A stretch of 64,000 nt of DNA from a virus: the IMG/VR virus record IMGVR_UViG_3300042878_001497, positions 109,416 through 173,415 of that record. One strand, written 5' to 3'. The notes under the pieces were generated by a model. The model searched no databases. It had not been told where the DNA came from and saw only the letters and a program-made list of their open reading frames with translations. The position numbers and the translations under genes are program-made. Each line of letters begins with the position of its first letter. Position 1 is the first letter of the stretch. This document shows, piece by piece, positions 31,658-39,997 of this stretch.

Positions 31658-34509
31658 GCGGTGTAGCCGGAGGAAATAGAATTAAAAAGCAAGACGTCCA
31701 AGATACGTTTAATGATTTTGAGAATAAAGTTCTCAAGAAAATCCCTGGTTACAAAGCTGCAAGTCTATCTGGAAGCGTTAAAGCTGGCACTAAAGCCGAC
31801 TTCGGAGACTTAGACGTTATTAGTACCTTTGAATACGGTGATAAGAAGCTTGCCAAGCAAGCAATCATCGACACGGTATCTAAGATGCCAGACTCTCTAA
31901 TTATGCCCTTCCAAAGCGATCGGTATAAAGGTAAGAAATTTTATAACTCCGGAGAGATTATCTCGGTACTCTACCCAATCAAAGGAGCACCGGGCGAAAC
32001 TATTCAAGTTGATGTTATGGTTTCTCTTTCTGAAACCGAACACCAGTTTAAGAACTCGTTTTTAGACCTACCTGCCGAAGTGCAGGGTCTAATCTTAGGA
32101 CTAGTTAAGACTGCATTAGTAGAGCAGAAGCCGGCCGAAGTATTCGCCCGTATGGGAATTAAAAATCTACCCCCCTTAGAAGCAAATCAGGAATACGAAT
32201 TTAACCTTTCTAGCGTAAATCTAACTCTCAGAAAAGTAACCCTAGACAACTTTAAAGAAGTAGCTAGAGAGGAAATCTGGAAATCAAATAACTGGTCTGA
32301 CGTACAGAACCTATTAAAGGATTTTGATCTTAATCAGCCCTTTGAAAAGCTTTTAGACCAGATAACAAGATCGCTTACCAATCCTAGAAGTAAGAACCGC
32401 GTAGCAGGAATCTTCCGCTCGATGGTATCGGTTAAATCCGGTGAAGTAGGTACTCCTAAAGGAGATAATAAAGAGAAGGCTTTGTCACAAGTTGCTCAAA
32501 CTCTAACAGAAGGAGAAGAAAGCACCATCGGACTTTACGGAGGTGGATTCAAACCCCCTCACCGCGGTCACTTCCACATCGCTAAAGAGCTAGCCAAGGA
32601 CGTAGATTCAATTAAGATCTACATCGGTGGTACAATCAGAAAAGGAGAAATAATTACAGCTCAGCAGTCAAAAGATATCTGGGGGATCTATGCCAAGTAT
32701 TTAGGTGTGCCCACTGAAATTGAAATAGCACCGGTCACCCCTATCCTTTCAATCTACCAGGAAATCGAAGCTAACAAAAAACAAGACTACTTAGTAGGTT
32801 CCTCTACTGACCCGGCAGATCTAGCTAAGTTTAAAGCTCTACAGCTCAATAAGGATAATCTCTACGATAGAGCAAAATTAAAAATTGTGTCAACGATCAA
32901 CGAAGAAAAGCTATCTGCTACTACAATTAGAACAGATATGGACTACCTAAAAGCAGGTCAATGGATGCCTGAAGAACTTTCAGCAGACGATAAAAAAACA
33001 GTACTAGGAATCCTAAAAGCAACCCCAGAGTACAAAATGGCAGAAGCCATCGACGATGTATTCAACAGCTTCCTAGGAGAAGGTACAAAAGAAAAAGCAG
33101 AAAAGAAAGAAGAAGAAACTTCTGAAGTAACCATGGGAACTCCCATGGCACCGATTGCCGTAGTACCTTCTGAGATTCGTCAGAAAATGCAAAACCTTAC
33201 CGCATACTTCCAGAAGCTTGCCCCGGACGATGTGATCGTAGACTTTAACGGTCAATCGATCGTTATTACCCCGATGTACTACAACAAAGCTCTACCGATG
33301 GGACCAGCTGACTACACTCCCGAGCAGAAACCTATCGACGAATACCAGGATACTGCAGCAGCTATCAACTACGTACCTTATATCGCTGGTATTCTAGAGC
33401 ATATGATTAAGAAGGGTATGACGGTATTACCGCTGCCGGAGATCAAAACTAGAGAAGATGAAGAAAACGCTGCTAACGTTTTTGGTAGGACTGCTTACTA
33501 CGATCCTACTAAGAAAGAAGTCGTGCTGTATGTAACAGGACGTCACCCTAAAGATGTACTGCGTTCATTCTGCCATGAGATGATTCATCACATGCAGAAC
33601 CTAGAAGATCGTCTACCAGCTTTTACTACTACCAACACCCAGGAAGATTCTACATTAAATGATATTGAAAAGGAAGCTCATTTCCTTGGTAGCATGCTCA
33701 TGAGAGAGTACGAAGATTCGATTAAGAAGGAAGATAGCCTGGAAGAAGGTACCAAATACCGTTCAATCGTTGCTGACGTTAGAAGAGCTGTTAACGATGC
33801 TCTTAATGTCTTAATTAGTGGTAAAAAGCTAAAAGGATATAACGTTAAGACCAAAAGAGAGCCTACTAAAAAGGATTTAGAGTTTGCTGAAAAATACGGA
33901 ATGTCTCCTTTAGGAGCTATGCTTTACAACGAATATCAATCAGCATACCTGGGAGAGTTTACAAGCAAAAGCGAGAAAGGAACTAAGACAGAAGACGGCA
34001 AGCCGGTAAATGTAGGGGTAAGTTTAAAATTTGCTCAAACCGACCAAGTAGCACCGGGCAAATTCCACATCGACGGTGAAGCCGGTTCCGATGAAGGAGA
34101 AATCGATATCATACTAGCTTTTAATCCGGCTGACGGGACTAATATGCTTCAACAAATCCAACCAATCTTAACCGATCTTATTCGTCACGAAACCGAACAC
34201 CTAACCCAATCCGGGGTAGAAGTTCGCCCGGATAAGTGGATGAGAAAGGACGAAGCTAGAAGAAGAGCTATTCGTCAGAACCCGGAGATATGGTACAAGT
34301 ATTACATGCTTCCTAAAGAAGTAGATGCTAACATCCAGGGCTTGCATACAAAGTCAAAGTACGAGAAGAAAGACTTCCAGTCAACCGTTGACCAGTACCT
34401 AGAAGACCTAGTACAGGGTGAAATTATAACAGTTGCAAATAAGCAAAAAATTTACGATCTTTGGAAGAGCAGAATTCCCCAAATCGGAGGTATTCCAAAC
34501 TTAAAATAA
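31654..34509 (+). CDS. multi-enzyme polyprotein: nucleotidyltransferase, NMNAT-like, two metalloproteases
   Basis: A 951-residue protein with four domains. Domain 1 (about 1-285) is a pol-beta-type nucleotidyltransferase (Gly40-Ser41, Asp52, Asp54, Asp120). Domain 2 (about 290-475) is a HIGH-type nucleotidylyltransferase (PPHRGH at 301-306, ISAT-like SATTIR at 421-426), as in NMNAT/PPAT enzymes. Domain 3 (about 480-695) is a zincin with HEMIH (641-645) and possible ligand Glu674. Domain 4 (about 700-951) is another zincin with HETEH (845-849) and possible ligand Glu889. Between them lie L-T-E/G (286/287), L-G-E/G (476/477) and L-E-E/G (698/699), all matching the T4 prohead protease consensus. 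Confidence 0.7.
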   Translation: MSGVAGGNRIKKQDVQDTFNDFENKVLKKIPGYKAASLSGSVKAGTKADFGDLDVISTFEYGDKKLAKQAIIDTVSKMPDSLIMPFQSDRYKGKKFYNSGEIISVLYPIKGAPGETIQVDVMVSLSETEHQFKNSFLDLPAEVQGLILGLVKTALVEQKPAEVFARMGIKNLPPLEANQEYEFNLSSVNLTLRKVTLDNFKEVAREEIWKSNNWSDVQNLLKDFDLNQPFEKLLDQITRSLTNPRSKNRVAGIFRSMVSVKSGEVGTPKGDNKEKALSQVAQTLTEGEESTIGLYGGGFKPPHRGHFHIAKELAKDVDSIKIYIGGTIRKGEIITAQQSKDIWGIYAKYLGVPTEIEIAPVTPILSIYQEIEANKKQDYLVGSSTDPADLAKFKALQLNKDNLYDRAKLKIVSTINEEKLSATTIRTDMDYLKAGQWMPEELSADDKKTVLGILKATPEYKMAEAIDDVFNSFLGEGTKEKAEKKEEETSEVTMGTPMAPIAVVPSEIRQKMQNLTAYFQKLAPDDVIVDFNGQSIVITPMYYNKALPMGPADYTPEQKPIDEYQDTAAAINYVPYIAGILEHMIKKGMTVLPLPEIKTREDEENAANVFGRTAYYDPTKKEVVLYVTGRHPKDVLRSFCHEMIHHMQNLEDRLPAFTTTNTQEDSTLNDIEKEAHFLGSMLMREYEDSIKKEDSLEEGTKYRSIVADVRRAVNDALNVLISGKKLKGYNVKTKREPTKKDLEFAEKYGMSPLGAMLYNEYQSAYLGEFTSKSEKGTKTEDGKPVNVGVSLKFAQTDQVAPGKFHIDGEAGSDEGEIDIILAFNPADGTNMLQQIQPILTDLIRHETEHLTQSGVEVRPDKWMRKDEARRRAIRQNPEIWYKYYMLPKEVDANIQGLHTKSKYEKKDFQSTVDQYLEDLVQGEIITVANKQKIYDLWKSRIPQIGGIPNLK

Positions 34510-34510
34510 A

Positions 34511-35071
34511 ATGGGCAAGTTAGCTGACTTACTACTTACTGAAGAGGAGCAAAATCCAAAACCAAAAGGCAAACTATTCTGTGATATGGATGGCGTGCTT
34601 ACGGATTTTGTAGGCCGCTTTGACCATTACTTCGGTATGCATCCAAACGAGTACAAGGAGAAAAAAGGTGACGGAGGCTTCTGGAGCGTCATTGCACCTA
34701 TCGGTCAGATCTTTTGGGAAGGAATGGAATGGACCCCGCACGGCCTACAGCTATGGGAACACATTAGAGATTTTAACCCAACTCTCTTAACTGCCCCCTC
34801 TGAAGAACAGTCTTCAAGAGACGGTAAGGTAGAATGGGCAAATAGGGAATTAGAACCTATTCCTCCGATCATCTTCCGTCCGGCTAAAGAAAAGCATCTA
34901 GAGTGTACAGGACCCGATGATATCCTAATCGACGATAGGGAAGATACCATTCAGAGATGGATAGATGCAGGAGGTGTAGGAATCTACCATCCAGAAAACG
35001 GAGACCCATCCAACGTTATTATAAGATTAGAAAAGTTAGGTTATGTCAAGCCATCTGAAGAAAGAATTTGA
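34511..35071 (+). CDS. HAD-family 5'-nucleotidase-like phosphatase with targeting-like N-terminus
   Basis: A 186-residue protein. Residues 1-11 (MGKLADLLLTE) match the targeting-like pattern. The body is a HAD phosphatase with FCDMDGVLTDF (nucleophile Asp25, acid Asp27) and a distal DDILIDDRED, resembling 5'(3')-deoxyribonucleotidases, which dephosphorylate nucleoside monophosphates. It may alter nucleotide pools in the infected cell. It overlaps the next gene by 29 nt. Confidence 0.7.
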   Translation: MGKLADLLLTEEEQNPKPKGKLFCDMDGVLTDFVGRFDHYFGMHPNEYKEKKGDGGFWSVIAPIGQIFWEGMEWTPHGLQLWEHIRDFNPTLLTAPSEEQSSRDGKVEWANRELEPIPPIIFRPAKEKHLECTGPDDILIDDREDTIQRWIDAGGVGIYHPENGDPSNVIIRLEKLGYVKPSEERI

Positions 35072-35615
35072 TGAAAGGGCTGTAAATCGGGCCCGAAACA
35101 TTATTTCTAAAAACTTTACATCCCGTACCATGGTTGGTTCCGGGTACGAGAAAGCGAAAGAAAAGCATAGCGAAGGTGACGTCTGGGAAGAAGATGGTAG
35201 AGCATGGACCATTAAAAACGGTCTTAAACAAAATGTTACCAAGTTAGATGCTGCTAAAAAGCTAACTCAAATACCGTTAACTTGTCCTTCCTGCGGTGGT
35301 TCAATGAATCATCACCTAGCCAAGAAGATGTACAAAATCCATGGCTTCTGCTTTGACTGTACCGTTGATATGGAAGCCGGTCTACGTAGAGCCGGCCTCT
35401 ACAAGGAGTATGAAAAGCAGATGATGCAGGGCAACATGCAGGCCTGGGCACAAGGACTTGAGCAATGGGTTCAAGAGCAGATTAACGAATCTATGACTTT
35501 TGTAACCGAAGACGGAACGATAGAAGATTGGAATAATAATTCTGCCAAGCAGAAAGCCGAAATTACGAAGAACGTCAACGAGTACCTACAGCACCTTAAG
35601 AAGCACCTGGAGTAA
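35043..35615 (+). CDS. zinc-ribbon protein
   Basis: A 190-residue protein with one zinc ribbon: CPSC (Cys81, Cys84) and CFDC (Cys103, Cys106). The N-terminal part is basic and may bind nucleic acid. Helices follow to the C-terminus. Proteins of this layout are found in environmental T4-like phages; function unknown. Confidence 0.6.
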   Translation: MSSHLKKEFDERAVNRARNIISKNFTSRTMVGSGYEKAKEKHSEGDVWEEDGRAWTIKNGLKQNVTKLDAAKKLTQIPLTCPSCGGSMNHHLAKKMYKIHGFCFDCTVDMEAGLRRAGLYKEYEKQMMQGNMQAWAQGLEQWVQEQINESMTFVTEDGTIEDWNNNSAKQKAEITKNVNEYLQHLKKHLE

Positions 35616-35616
35616 C

Positions 35617-35624
35617 TATTTATA
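35617..35624 (+). promoter_or_regulatory. late-type motif TATTTATA
   Basis: Eleven nt before the ATG at 35636. Confidence 0.5.
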
Positions 35625-35635
35625 AAGAAACTCCA

Positions 35636-36565
35636 ATGCTTTTAACTGAGTCAAAAGTTACTGCGGTATTAACAGAAGGTCTTCGCTACCATTTGCAGAC
35701 CGGTACTCCCTTATACGAGAACATCTACCGTCCAGGATCAGAACAATACTTTACTACCATCCGTCAGGCACGTCTTCTTATGAATGAAGGTCTACTACGG
35801 TGCCTCTGCCTAGAAGATATGGAACTTCTATTTGAAACCGAGGTAGGAGAGTACGCAGAGTTTGAAGGCAAGCAAGTACCTTTAGATTTCCCAATGATTG
35901 GAGAAATTAGCTTTATAATTCCGGATGCAGAAGCAACCTGGCAGCAAGCCTCTACCAATCCTCAGATCCAGAAGATGGGTGAGGAGCAGTGGAAGAAGCT
36001 TTCCGACATCTCAAAAGCAGCCGGAGGATTTGGATATACAGCCAAATACACAGACATCGATCCAGTGATGGCTGATCTATCAGGAGAAGAAACAGTTACT
36101 TTTTCAGACGACGATCAAATCCAGATGCCAGTAGTGCTTAAGTACCAGGAAGCCGGTCAAGTAAAATACGAAATCGTAGTAGGAGAAGATATCCTACATA
36201 GCCTCATTTCTTCAGGCAAGGATACAGACCCGGACATCTGGGTAGTTGATATCACAAGCGAGGCTCTAGCAGAGGCTAAGTACCGTGGATCAGAAGTAGC
36301 TCTAAACAAACCCAAAAGAGGAGGACCTAAGAAATTCTACGTTTATACTCGTAACCCTAAGACAGGAAAGATCATCAAAGTCAACTTCGGAGGTACTACA
36401 GGACTGACTGCCAAGATCAACAATCCTGAAGCACGCCGGAACTTCGCCAGCCGTCATAACTGCGCTACTAAAAACGACAAAACCAAGCCCGGGTACTGGT
36501 CTTGCAGACTACCAAGGTACGCCAAGCTTATCGGACTCAAATCAAGCTTTGGAGGATTCTGGTGA
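35636..36565 (+). CDS. hypothetical late protein with targeting-like N-terminus
   Basis: A 309-residue protein starting MLLTESKVTAVLTE-G, which offers two (L)-x-E sites (after Glu5 and Glu14). The C-terminal 85 residues have the pattern KKFYVYTRNPKTGKIIKVNF and NFASRHNC, ending PGYWSCRLPRYAK, a module recurring in T4-like virion-region proteins. The middle is alpha/beta and unrecognised. A late-type motif precedes it. Confidence 0.6.
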   Translation: MLLTESKVTAVLTEGLRYHLQTGTPLYENIYRPGSEQYFTTIRQARLLMNEGLLRCLCLEDMELLFETEVGEYAEFEGKQVPLDFPMIGEISFIIPDAEATWQQASTNPQIQKMGEEQWKKLSDISKAAGGFGYTAKYTDIDPVMADLSGEETVTFSDDDQIQMPVVLKYQEAGQVKYEIVVGEDILHSLISSGKDTDPDIWVVDITSEALAEAKYRGSEVALNKPKRGGPKKFYVYTRNPKTGKIIKVNFGGTTGLTAKINNPEARRNFASRHNCATKNDKTKPGYWSCRLPRYAKLIGLKSSFGGFW

Positions 36566-36866
36566 TCGTCCGTACATCGATCTAGAAAGCGGAATCGATG
36601 AGAATGGCGAACATTACGTCATTCGAAAGTTTGATAGCGATATCGATATTCAAGAGCTGTACTGGCATAGAGACGATGAGGATCGCGAGATTCATATACT
36701 GGAATGCGGTTATGAATGGCACATACAATTTGACGATCAACTCCCGATCCTGCTCTGGCCGGGAGATAAGCTATTTATACAAAGGCACGATTGGCATCGT
36801 GTCATTAAAGGTTCCGGTCATTTACTTATAAAAATTTTTAAACATGGCAAAGAAAAAGCAAACTGA
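36549..36866 (+). CDS. cupin-like small protein
   Basis: A 105-residue beta-rich protein with a cupin-like double strand pattern: YWHRDDEDREIHILE, then a GDKLFIQRHDWHRVI end. The His residues could bind a metal. TTG at 36549 is the apparent start, inside the previous gene. Role unknown. Confidence 0.5.
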   Translation: MEDSGDRPYIDLESGIDENGEHYVIRKFDSDIDIQELYWHRDDEDREIHILECGYEWHIQFDDQLPILLWPGDKLFIQRHDWHRVIKGSGHLLIKIFKHGKEKAN

Positions 36867-37143
36867 TAACGAGATTATCGACGAAGTAGTAGCTGAAGTA
36901 ACTCCAGAAGAGACTCTGGTAGTTGAAGAAGTAGCAGTAGTTGAAGAGCCAGTAGTTATCGAAGCACCAGTAGCAACCCCTGCTCCTAAAGCAGAGAAGA
37001 AAGCTGAGACATTAGCTCCAGGAGAATACTACCAGGGAAAAAAGATTGAGAAATACGTCTCTAACCTAGGAAAGAAGGCCGTTGCAATCATCGACGGAAA
37101 AAGAGTTAAAGTCCTTAAAGCAGACGTAGTCAAAGTCAAGTAA
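36844..37143 (+). CDS. acidic protein with basic C-terminus
   Basis: A 99-residue protein. Residues about 8-45 are a Val/Glu-rich acidic stretch, then a Pro/Ala linker, then a Lys-rich beta tail (GKKAVAIIDGKRVKVL). The tail may be a small barrel that binds nucleic acid. It overlaps both neighbours. Confidence 0.5.
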   Translation: MAKKKQTDNEIIDEVVAEVTPEETLVVEEVAVVEEPVVIEAPVATPAPKAEKKAETLAPGEYYQGKKIEKYVSNLGKKAVAIIDGKRVKVLKADVVKVK

Positions 37144-37286
37144 TGGCTAAGATCAAGTCTCAAGCGGTCTCAACATTCCAGGACAGGCCGAAGGTCAGCA
37201 GACCGGGGGTACATTCTAAGACTAAGACTTCAGTTCTAAAAACTAGCAAGAACTACACCAAGAAGTACCGTGGCCAAGGTAAGTAA
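37143..37286 (+). CDS. small basic conserved protein
   Basis: A 47-residue very basic protein, with SRPGVHSKTKTSVLKTSKNY and KKYRGQGK. I recognise this type from environmental T4-like phages. It starts in the previous stop (TAATG). It could bind DNA or RNA, perhaps inside the head; not proven. Confidence 0.6.
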   Translation: MAKIKSQAVSTFQDRPKVSRPGVHSKTKTSVLKTSKNYTKKYRGQGK

Positions 37287-37467
37287 ATCTGCTATGCACG
37301 CTTTTATGCGAGAGCTACTCCTAGAGGTAATCAAGGAGAAGCCCGGACTATGGGCTAATATCCGTGCACAAAAAGCTAGAGGAGAGAAACCTTCTCACCC
37401 AAACAGTAAAGCTTTCAAAGATGCTGTTAAGGCTGGAAGAGAGATTCTTAAAAAAGAAAAGAAATGA
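37270..37467 (+). CDS. small basic conserved protein
   Basis: A 65-residue protein starting at GTG 37270; ATG 37294 is an alternative that yields MHAFMRELLLEVIKE, a targeting-like N-terminus. The core WANIRAQKARGEKPSHPNSK is typical of small conserved proteins in T4-like phages. Overlaps both neighbours. Confidence 0.55.
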   Translation: MAKVSKSAMHAFMRELLLEVIKEKPGLWANIRAQKARGEKPSHPNSKAFKDAVKAGREILKKEKK

Positions 37468-37685
37468 AACTAATAGACCTCCTCTTAGAAGAGAACAACC
37501 CGGAAGATAAAGTTACTTTTGATATTCCCTTATTCATCAGACTTCTAGAGTACGCCAGAGAAGACGCCCAGGCAGACGTAGATCTACACTTTATGGCCGA
37601 TAACGCTATCAGACTCTCTGTAGAGGGTGAAACTCTAACAATGGATCATTACGATCAAATCGTTAAGCAAGATGAAGCTAAGTAA
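37464..37685 (+). CDS. small acidic protein with targeting-like N-terminus
   Basis: A 73-residue protein starting MKLIDLLLEE-N. The remainder is acidic and helical. The start overlaps the previous stop. Candidate packaged protein. Confidence 0.55.
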   Translation: MKLIDLLLEENNPEDKVTFDIPLFIRLLEYAREDAQADVDLHFMADNAIRLSVEGETLTMDHYDQIVKQDEAK

Positions 37686-38085
37686 ACTCATCAGCGAAGC
37701 AGAGGTTAAATGTCCTCCTGCCACCCAAAACATCGATCTCAATCTTGAGAACAGACAGAAAGCCATTGACGAATACGGATACGGCCCTGCTGACCCTTCC
37801 CAGAAGAACGAAAAATTCTGGAAGAAGAAAATGGATATGTGGCAGGTCGATACGGCTGAAGAGCTTAAGAATATGGTGTGCGGTACTTGTGCTGCCTTCG
37901 ATATTACTTCTAAGACTTTAGACTGTATCGCTAAGGGCATCGGATCAGACATGGGTTCGGAAGATCCTTACGATGTTATTGATGCCGGTCAGCTTGGTTA
38001 CTGCCGCTTTTTAAAGTTCAAGTGTGCAGCTGCTAGAACCTGTGACGCCTGGGTGATCGGAGGCCCGATCAAAGATAAGGAGTAA
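37672..38085 (+). CDS. Cys-rich conserved phage protein with targeting-like N-terminus
   Basis: A 137-residue protein starting MKLSKLISE-A. At least seven Cys (CPPAT, CGTCAAF, DCIAKGI, YCRFLKFKC, CDAW) suggest a metal or disulfide centre. The pattern CPPATQNIDLNLENRQKAID occurs in many environmental T4-like phages. Function unknown. Confidence 0.6.
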   Translation: MKLSKLISEAEVKCPPATQNIDLNLENRQKAIDEYGYGPADPSQKNEKFWKKKMDMWQVDTAEELKNMVCGTCAAFDITSKTLDCIAKGIGSDMGSEDPYDVIDAGQLGYCRFLKFKCAAARTCDAWVIGGPIKDKE

Positions 38086-38297
38086 TGAAAAAATCTGAAT
38101 TCCAGAACTTGATTCAAGAGCTAGCAGCAGAAGTGCTAACAGAAGGAATTCACGATCCTATGAATCCTGGCATTCTCAAAAAGAGGTTAGGTAAGCTTTC
38201 ATGCTCTAAAGTAAGAGCGGCTAGAGGAAAACTTAAAGATAAAGGTACTACATATGCTAAAGCCCTGCAGAGGTACCTTAACTATCACTGTCAGTGA
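38085..38297 (+). CDS. small basic protein with 20-residue targeting-like N-terminus
   Basis: A 70-residue protein. MKKSEFQNLIQELAAEVLTE is followed by Gly21, giving L-T-E/G at 18-21. The predicted mature 50 residues are strongly basic, as expected for a DNA-condensing internal head protein. The start overlaps the previous stop. Confidence 0.6.
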   Translation: MKKSEFQNLIQELAAEVLTEGIHDPMNPGILKKRLGKLSCSKVRAARGKLKDKGTTYAKALQRYLNYHCQ

Positions 38298-38299
38298 TC

Positions 38300-38307
38300 T
38301 ATTTATA
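38300..38307 (+). promoter_or_regulatory. late-type motif TATTTATA
   Basis: Sixteen nt before the ATG at 38324. Confidence 0.5.
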
Positions 38308-38323
38308 AAGAAAAAACCTTGCC

Positions 38324-38548
38324 ATGTCTAAAGTAACTTTCAACGGAGGCTATTACCTAACAGGTACTTCACCAGTATCAGGTAGCTGGAGAGCAATTAC
38401 CTCAGTATCTTCAAGCACTGTGATCGAATCTGCTGTATTTGCAGACGGTAGTACAGTTGCAAACCTACCTCTACCAGCTGGTCTTAACCTAGAAGTAAAG
38501 ATCAGACAAATTAAACTTTCAACCGGAGGAGCTTTTTTAGCTAAGTAA
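38324..38548 (+). CDS. small beta-rich protein
   Basis: A 74-residue protein, MSKVTFNGGYYLTG onward, Ser/Thr/Gly-rich and beta throughout. The strong late-type motif and size suit an abundant virion decoration protein, but I cannot assign it. Confidence 0.5.
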   Translation: MSKVTFNGGYYLTGTSPVSGSWRAITSVSSSTVIESAVFADGSTVANLPLPAGLNLEVKIRQIKLSTGGAFLAK

Positions 38549-38549
38549 T

Positions 38550-39434
38550 ATGAAGCTACAGGAAAGTATTATGAGCGATTTGGATGCTCTTGCAAGAGAG
38601 TATTCAGATGTAGAGGAGTACATCCTAGCAGCTTTTTCAGATAAGTACTTTAATCTTAAGAAAGATAAAGACACCATTGAGTTTTTAAGGATTATTTTTG
38701 ATAATGCACACAAGGACCTAGACATGGCTCCTATGCAAGTAACCGAGAAAAAAGCTACATACTGCGGCAGATGCGGACACACTCACGTTAAAGGAACTCC
38801 TTGCCCAAGACCTTTTAAAGAAGGGTTATCACCTTACGGCGATGATGCATACTTCGTAGTACCAAACAAAGGAAAGATGAAAAAAGAAGATATTTTAAAA
38901 GCTATTAAAGAAGTACTAGCTGAAAATACAGTACAAGTCAGCAAAATAACCGGCCGTACTGGAGAAACAGAAGTGGATGTGGTAACACCTAAGCAGAAGG
39001 CAGAGTTAGAAAAAGCTGGTGCAAGAGTCACCCCAATGGAGGAAGACCTAGATCTAGGACACCAGGATGACGAACCGCATATGATCAAATCAGAGCTTTA
39101 CAAGATTGCTAAATACGCTCTTGAGCTCTACAAAATGGTTGATCAGTTTGAAGGTAAAGGAGAAGTAGATTTTCCGGCCTGGTGGCAGTCTAAAGTCACA
39201 AAAGCATCTTCGATGGTTAGCAGTGCCAAGCACTACCTTGAGTTCGAACTAGCTGAACCGGCAATGGATCAGGCAGTAGTAGGCGATGAAATGCCTGTTA
39301 CAGAAAAACTAGACCCAGTCGGCCACGAAGATGAGGATGTTGATAATGACGGTAAGAAGAATACCAAAACCGACAAGTACATCAAAAACAGAAGAGTAAA
39401 GATCGGTCAAGCAATCGCAAGTCATAAGAAGTAA
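38550..39434 (+). CDS. zinc-motif protein with targeting-like segments
   Basis: A 294-residue protein. MKLQESIMSD begins a helical N-terminus. Then comes a zinc motif (CGRCGHTHVKGTPC, Cys72, Cys75, Cys85 with His residues). A second targeting-like stretch KKEDILKAIKEVLAE ends at Glu125. The C-terminus has DEDVDNDGKKNTKTDKYI, a calcium-loop-like acidic motif common in T4-like head-core proteins. It may be cut into parts by the prohead protease. Confidence 0.55.
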   Translation: MKLQESIMSDLDALAREYSDVEEYILAAFSDKYFNLKKDKDTIEFLRIIFDNAHKDLDMAPMQVTEKKATYCGRCGHTHVKGTPCPRPFKEGLSPYGDDAYFVVPNKGKMKKEDILKAIKEVLAENTVQVSKITGRTGETEVDVVTPKQKAELEKAGARVTPMEEDLDLGHQDDEPHMIKSELYKIAKYALELYKMVDQFEGKGEVDFPAWWQSKVTKASSMVSSAKHYLEFELAEPAMDQAVVGDEMPVTEKLDPVGHEDEDVDNDGKKNTKTDKYIKNRRVKIGQAIASHKK

Positions 39435-39997
39435 TGAAGCTACAGGATCTAAGACATATCATCGAGGAAGCCTATCTTGAGGTGCTAATTGAAGCAGCTG
39501 AAGAACCAGCTACCGGTCCTAAGAGAGATCAAACGGACCCGACACTAGATATTCTTCAAAAATTTCCTACCTTACAGAAGACGTTAACACATTTGTTAAC
39601 TTCCCAATATATGGAATTTGTAGAAAAGGTAGGATGGATGTCACCCAAACCTTCTACGTTTAAGGTCGAATTTAAATCCGGACAGGATATGACCTTAAAG
39701 TGGATGGGTAAAAACTTTGAAGCCAATATTGAAGGCAAGCGCTACTACCTAGCCAACCTTCCGGAATTCCAGCAGGCATTAGACAAGATCGGAATGATGC
39801 TCGCACACGGTCCTATTCAGACAGGAATGGATGCATTAGGAGGAGAAGAAGGAGCCGGAGGCGATGTATTCGCCGGAGCCGGAGCACCTGAACCCGCAGC
39901 CGGAGCAGAAACAGGAGCTGAAGCCGGTGCTGGAGCAGGAGCAGAAACACCCGCTACACCAGCCGCAGGAGAAGAAGACGTATTTGCAGGACTATAA
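39434..39997 (+). CDS. late protein with 20-residue targeting-like N-terminus
   Basis: A 187-residue protein. MKLQDLRHIIEEAYLEVLIE is followed by Ala21, giving L-I-E/A. The middle is a small alpha/beta domain and the last 50 residues are a Gly/Ala/Glu-rich low-complexity tail. Candidate internal head protein. Confidence 0.6.
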   Translation: MKLQDLRHIIEEAYLEVLIEAAEEPATGPKRDQTDPTLDILQKFPTLQKTLTHLLTSQYMEFVEKVGWMSPKPSTFKVEFKSGQDMTLKWMGKNFEANIEGKRYYLANLPEFQQALDKIGMMLAHGPIQTGMDALGGEEGAGGDVFAGAGAPEPAAGAETGAEAGAGAGAETPATPAAGEEDVFAGL

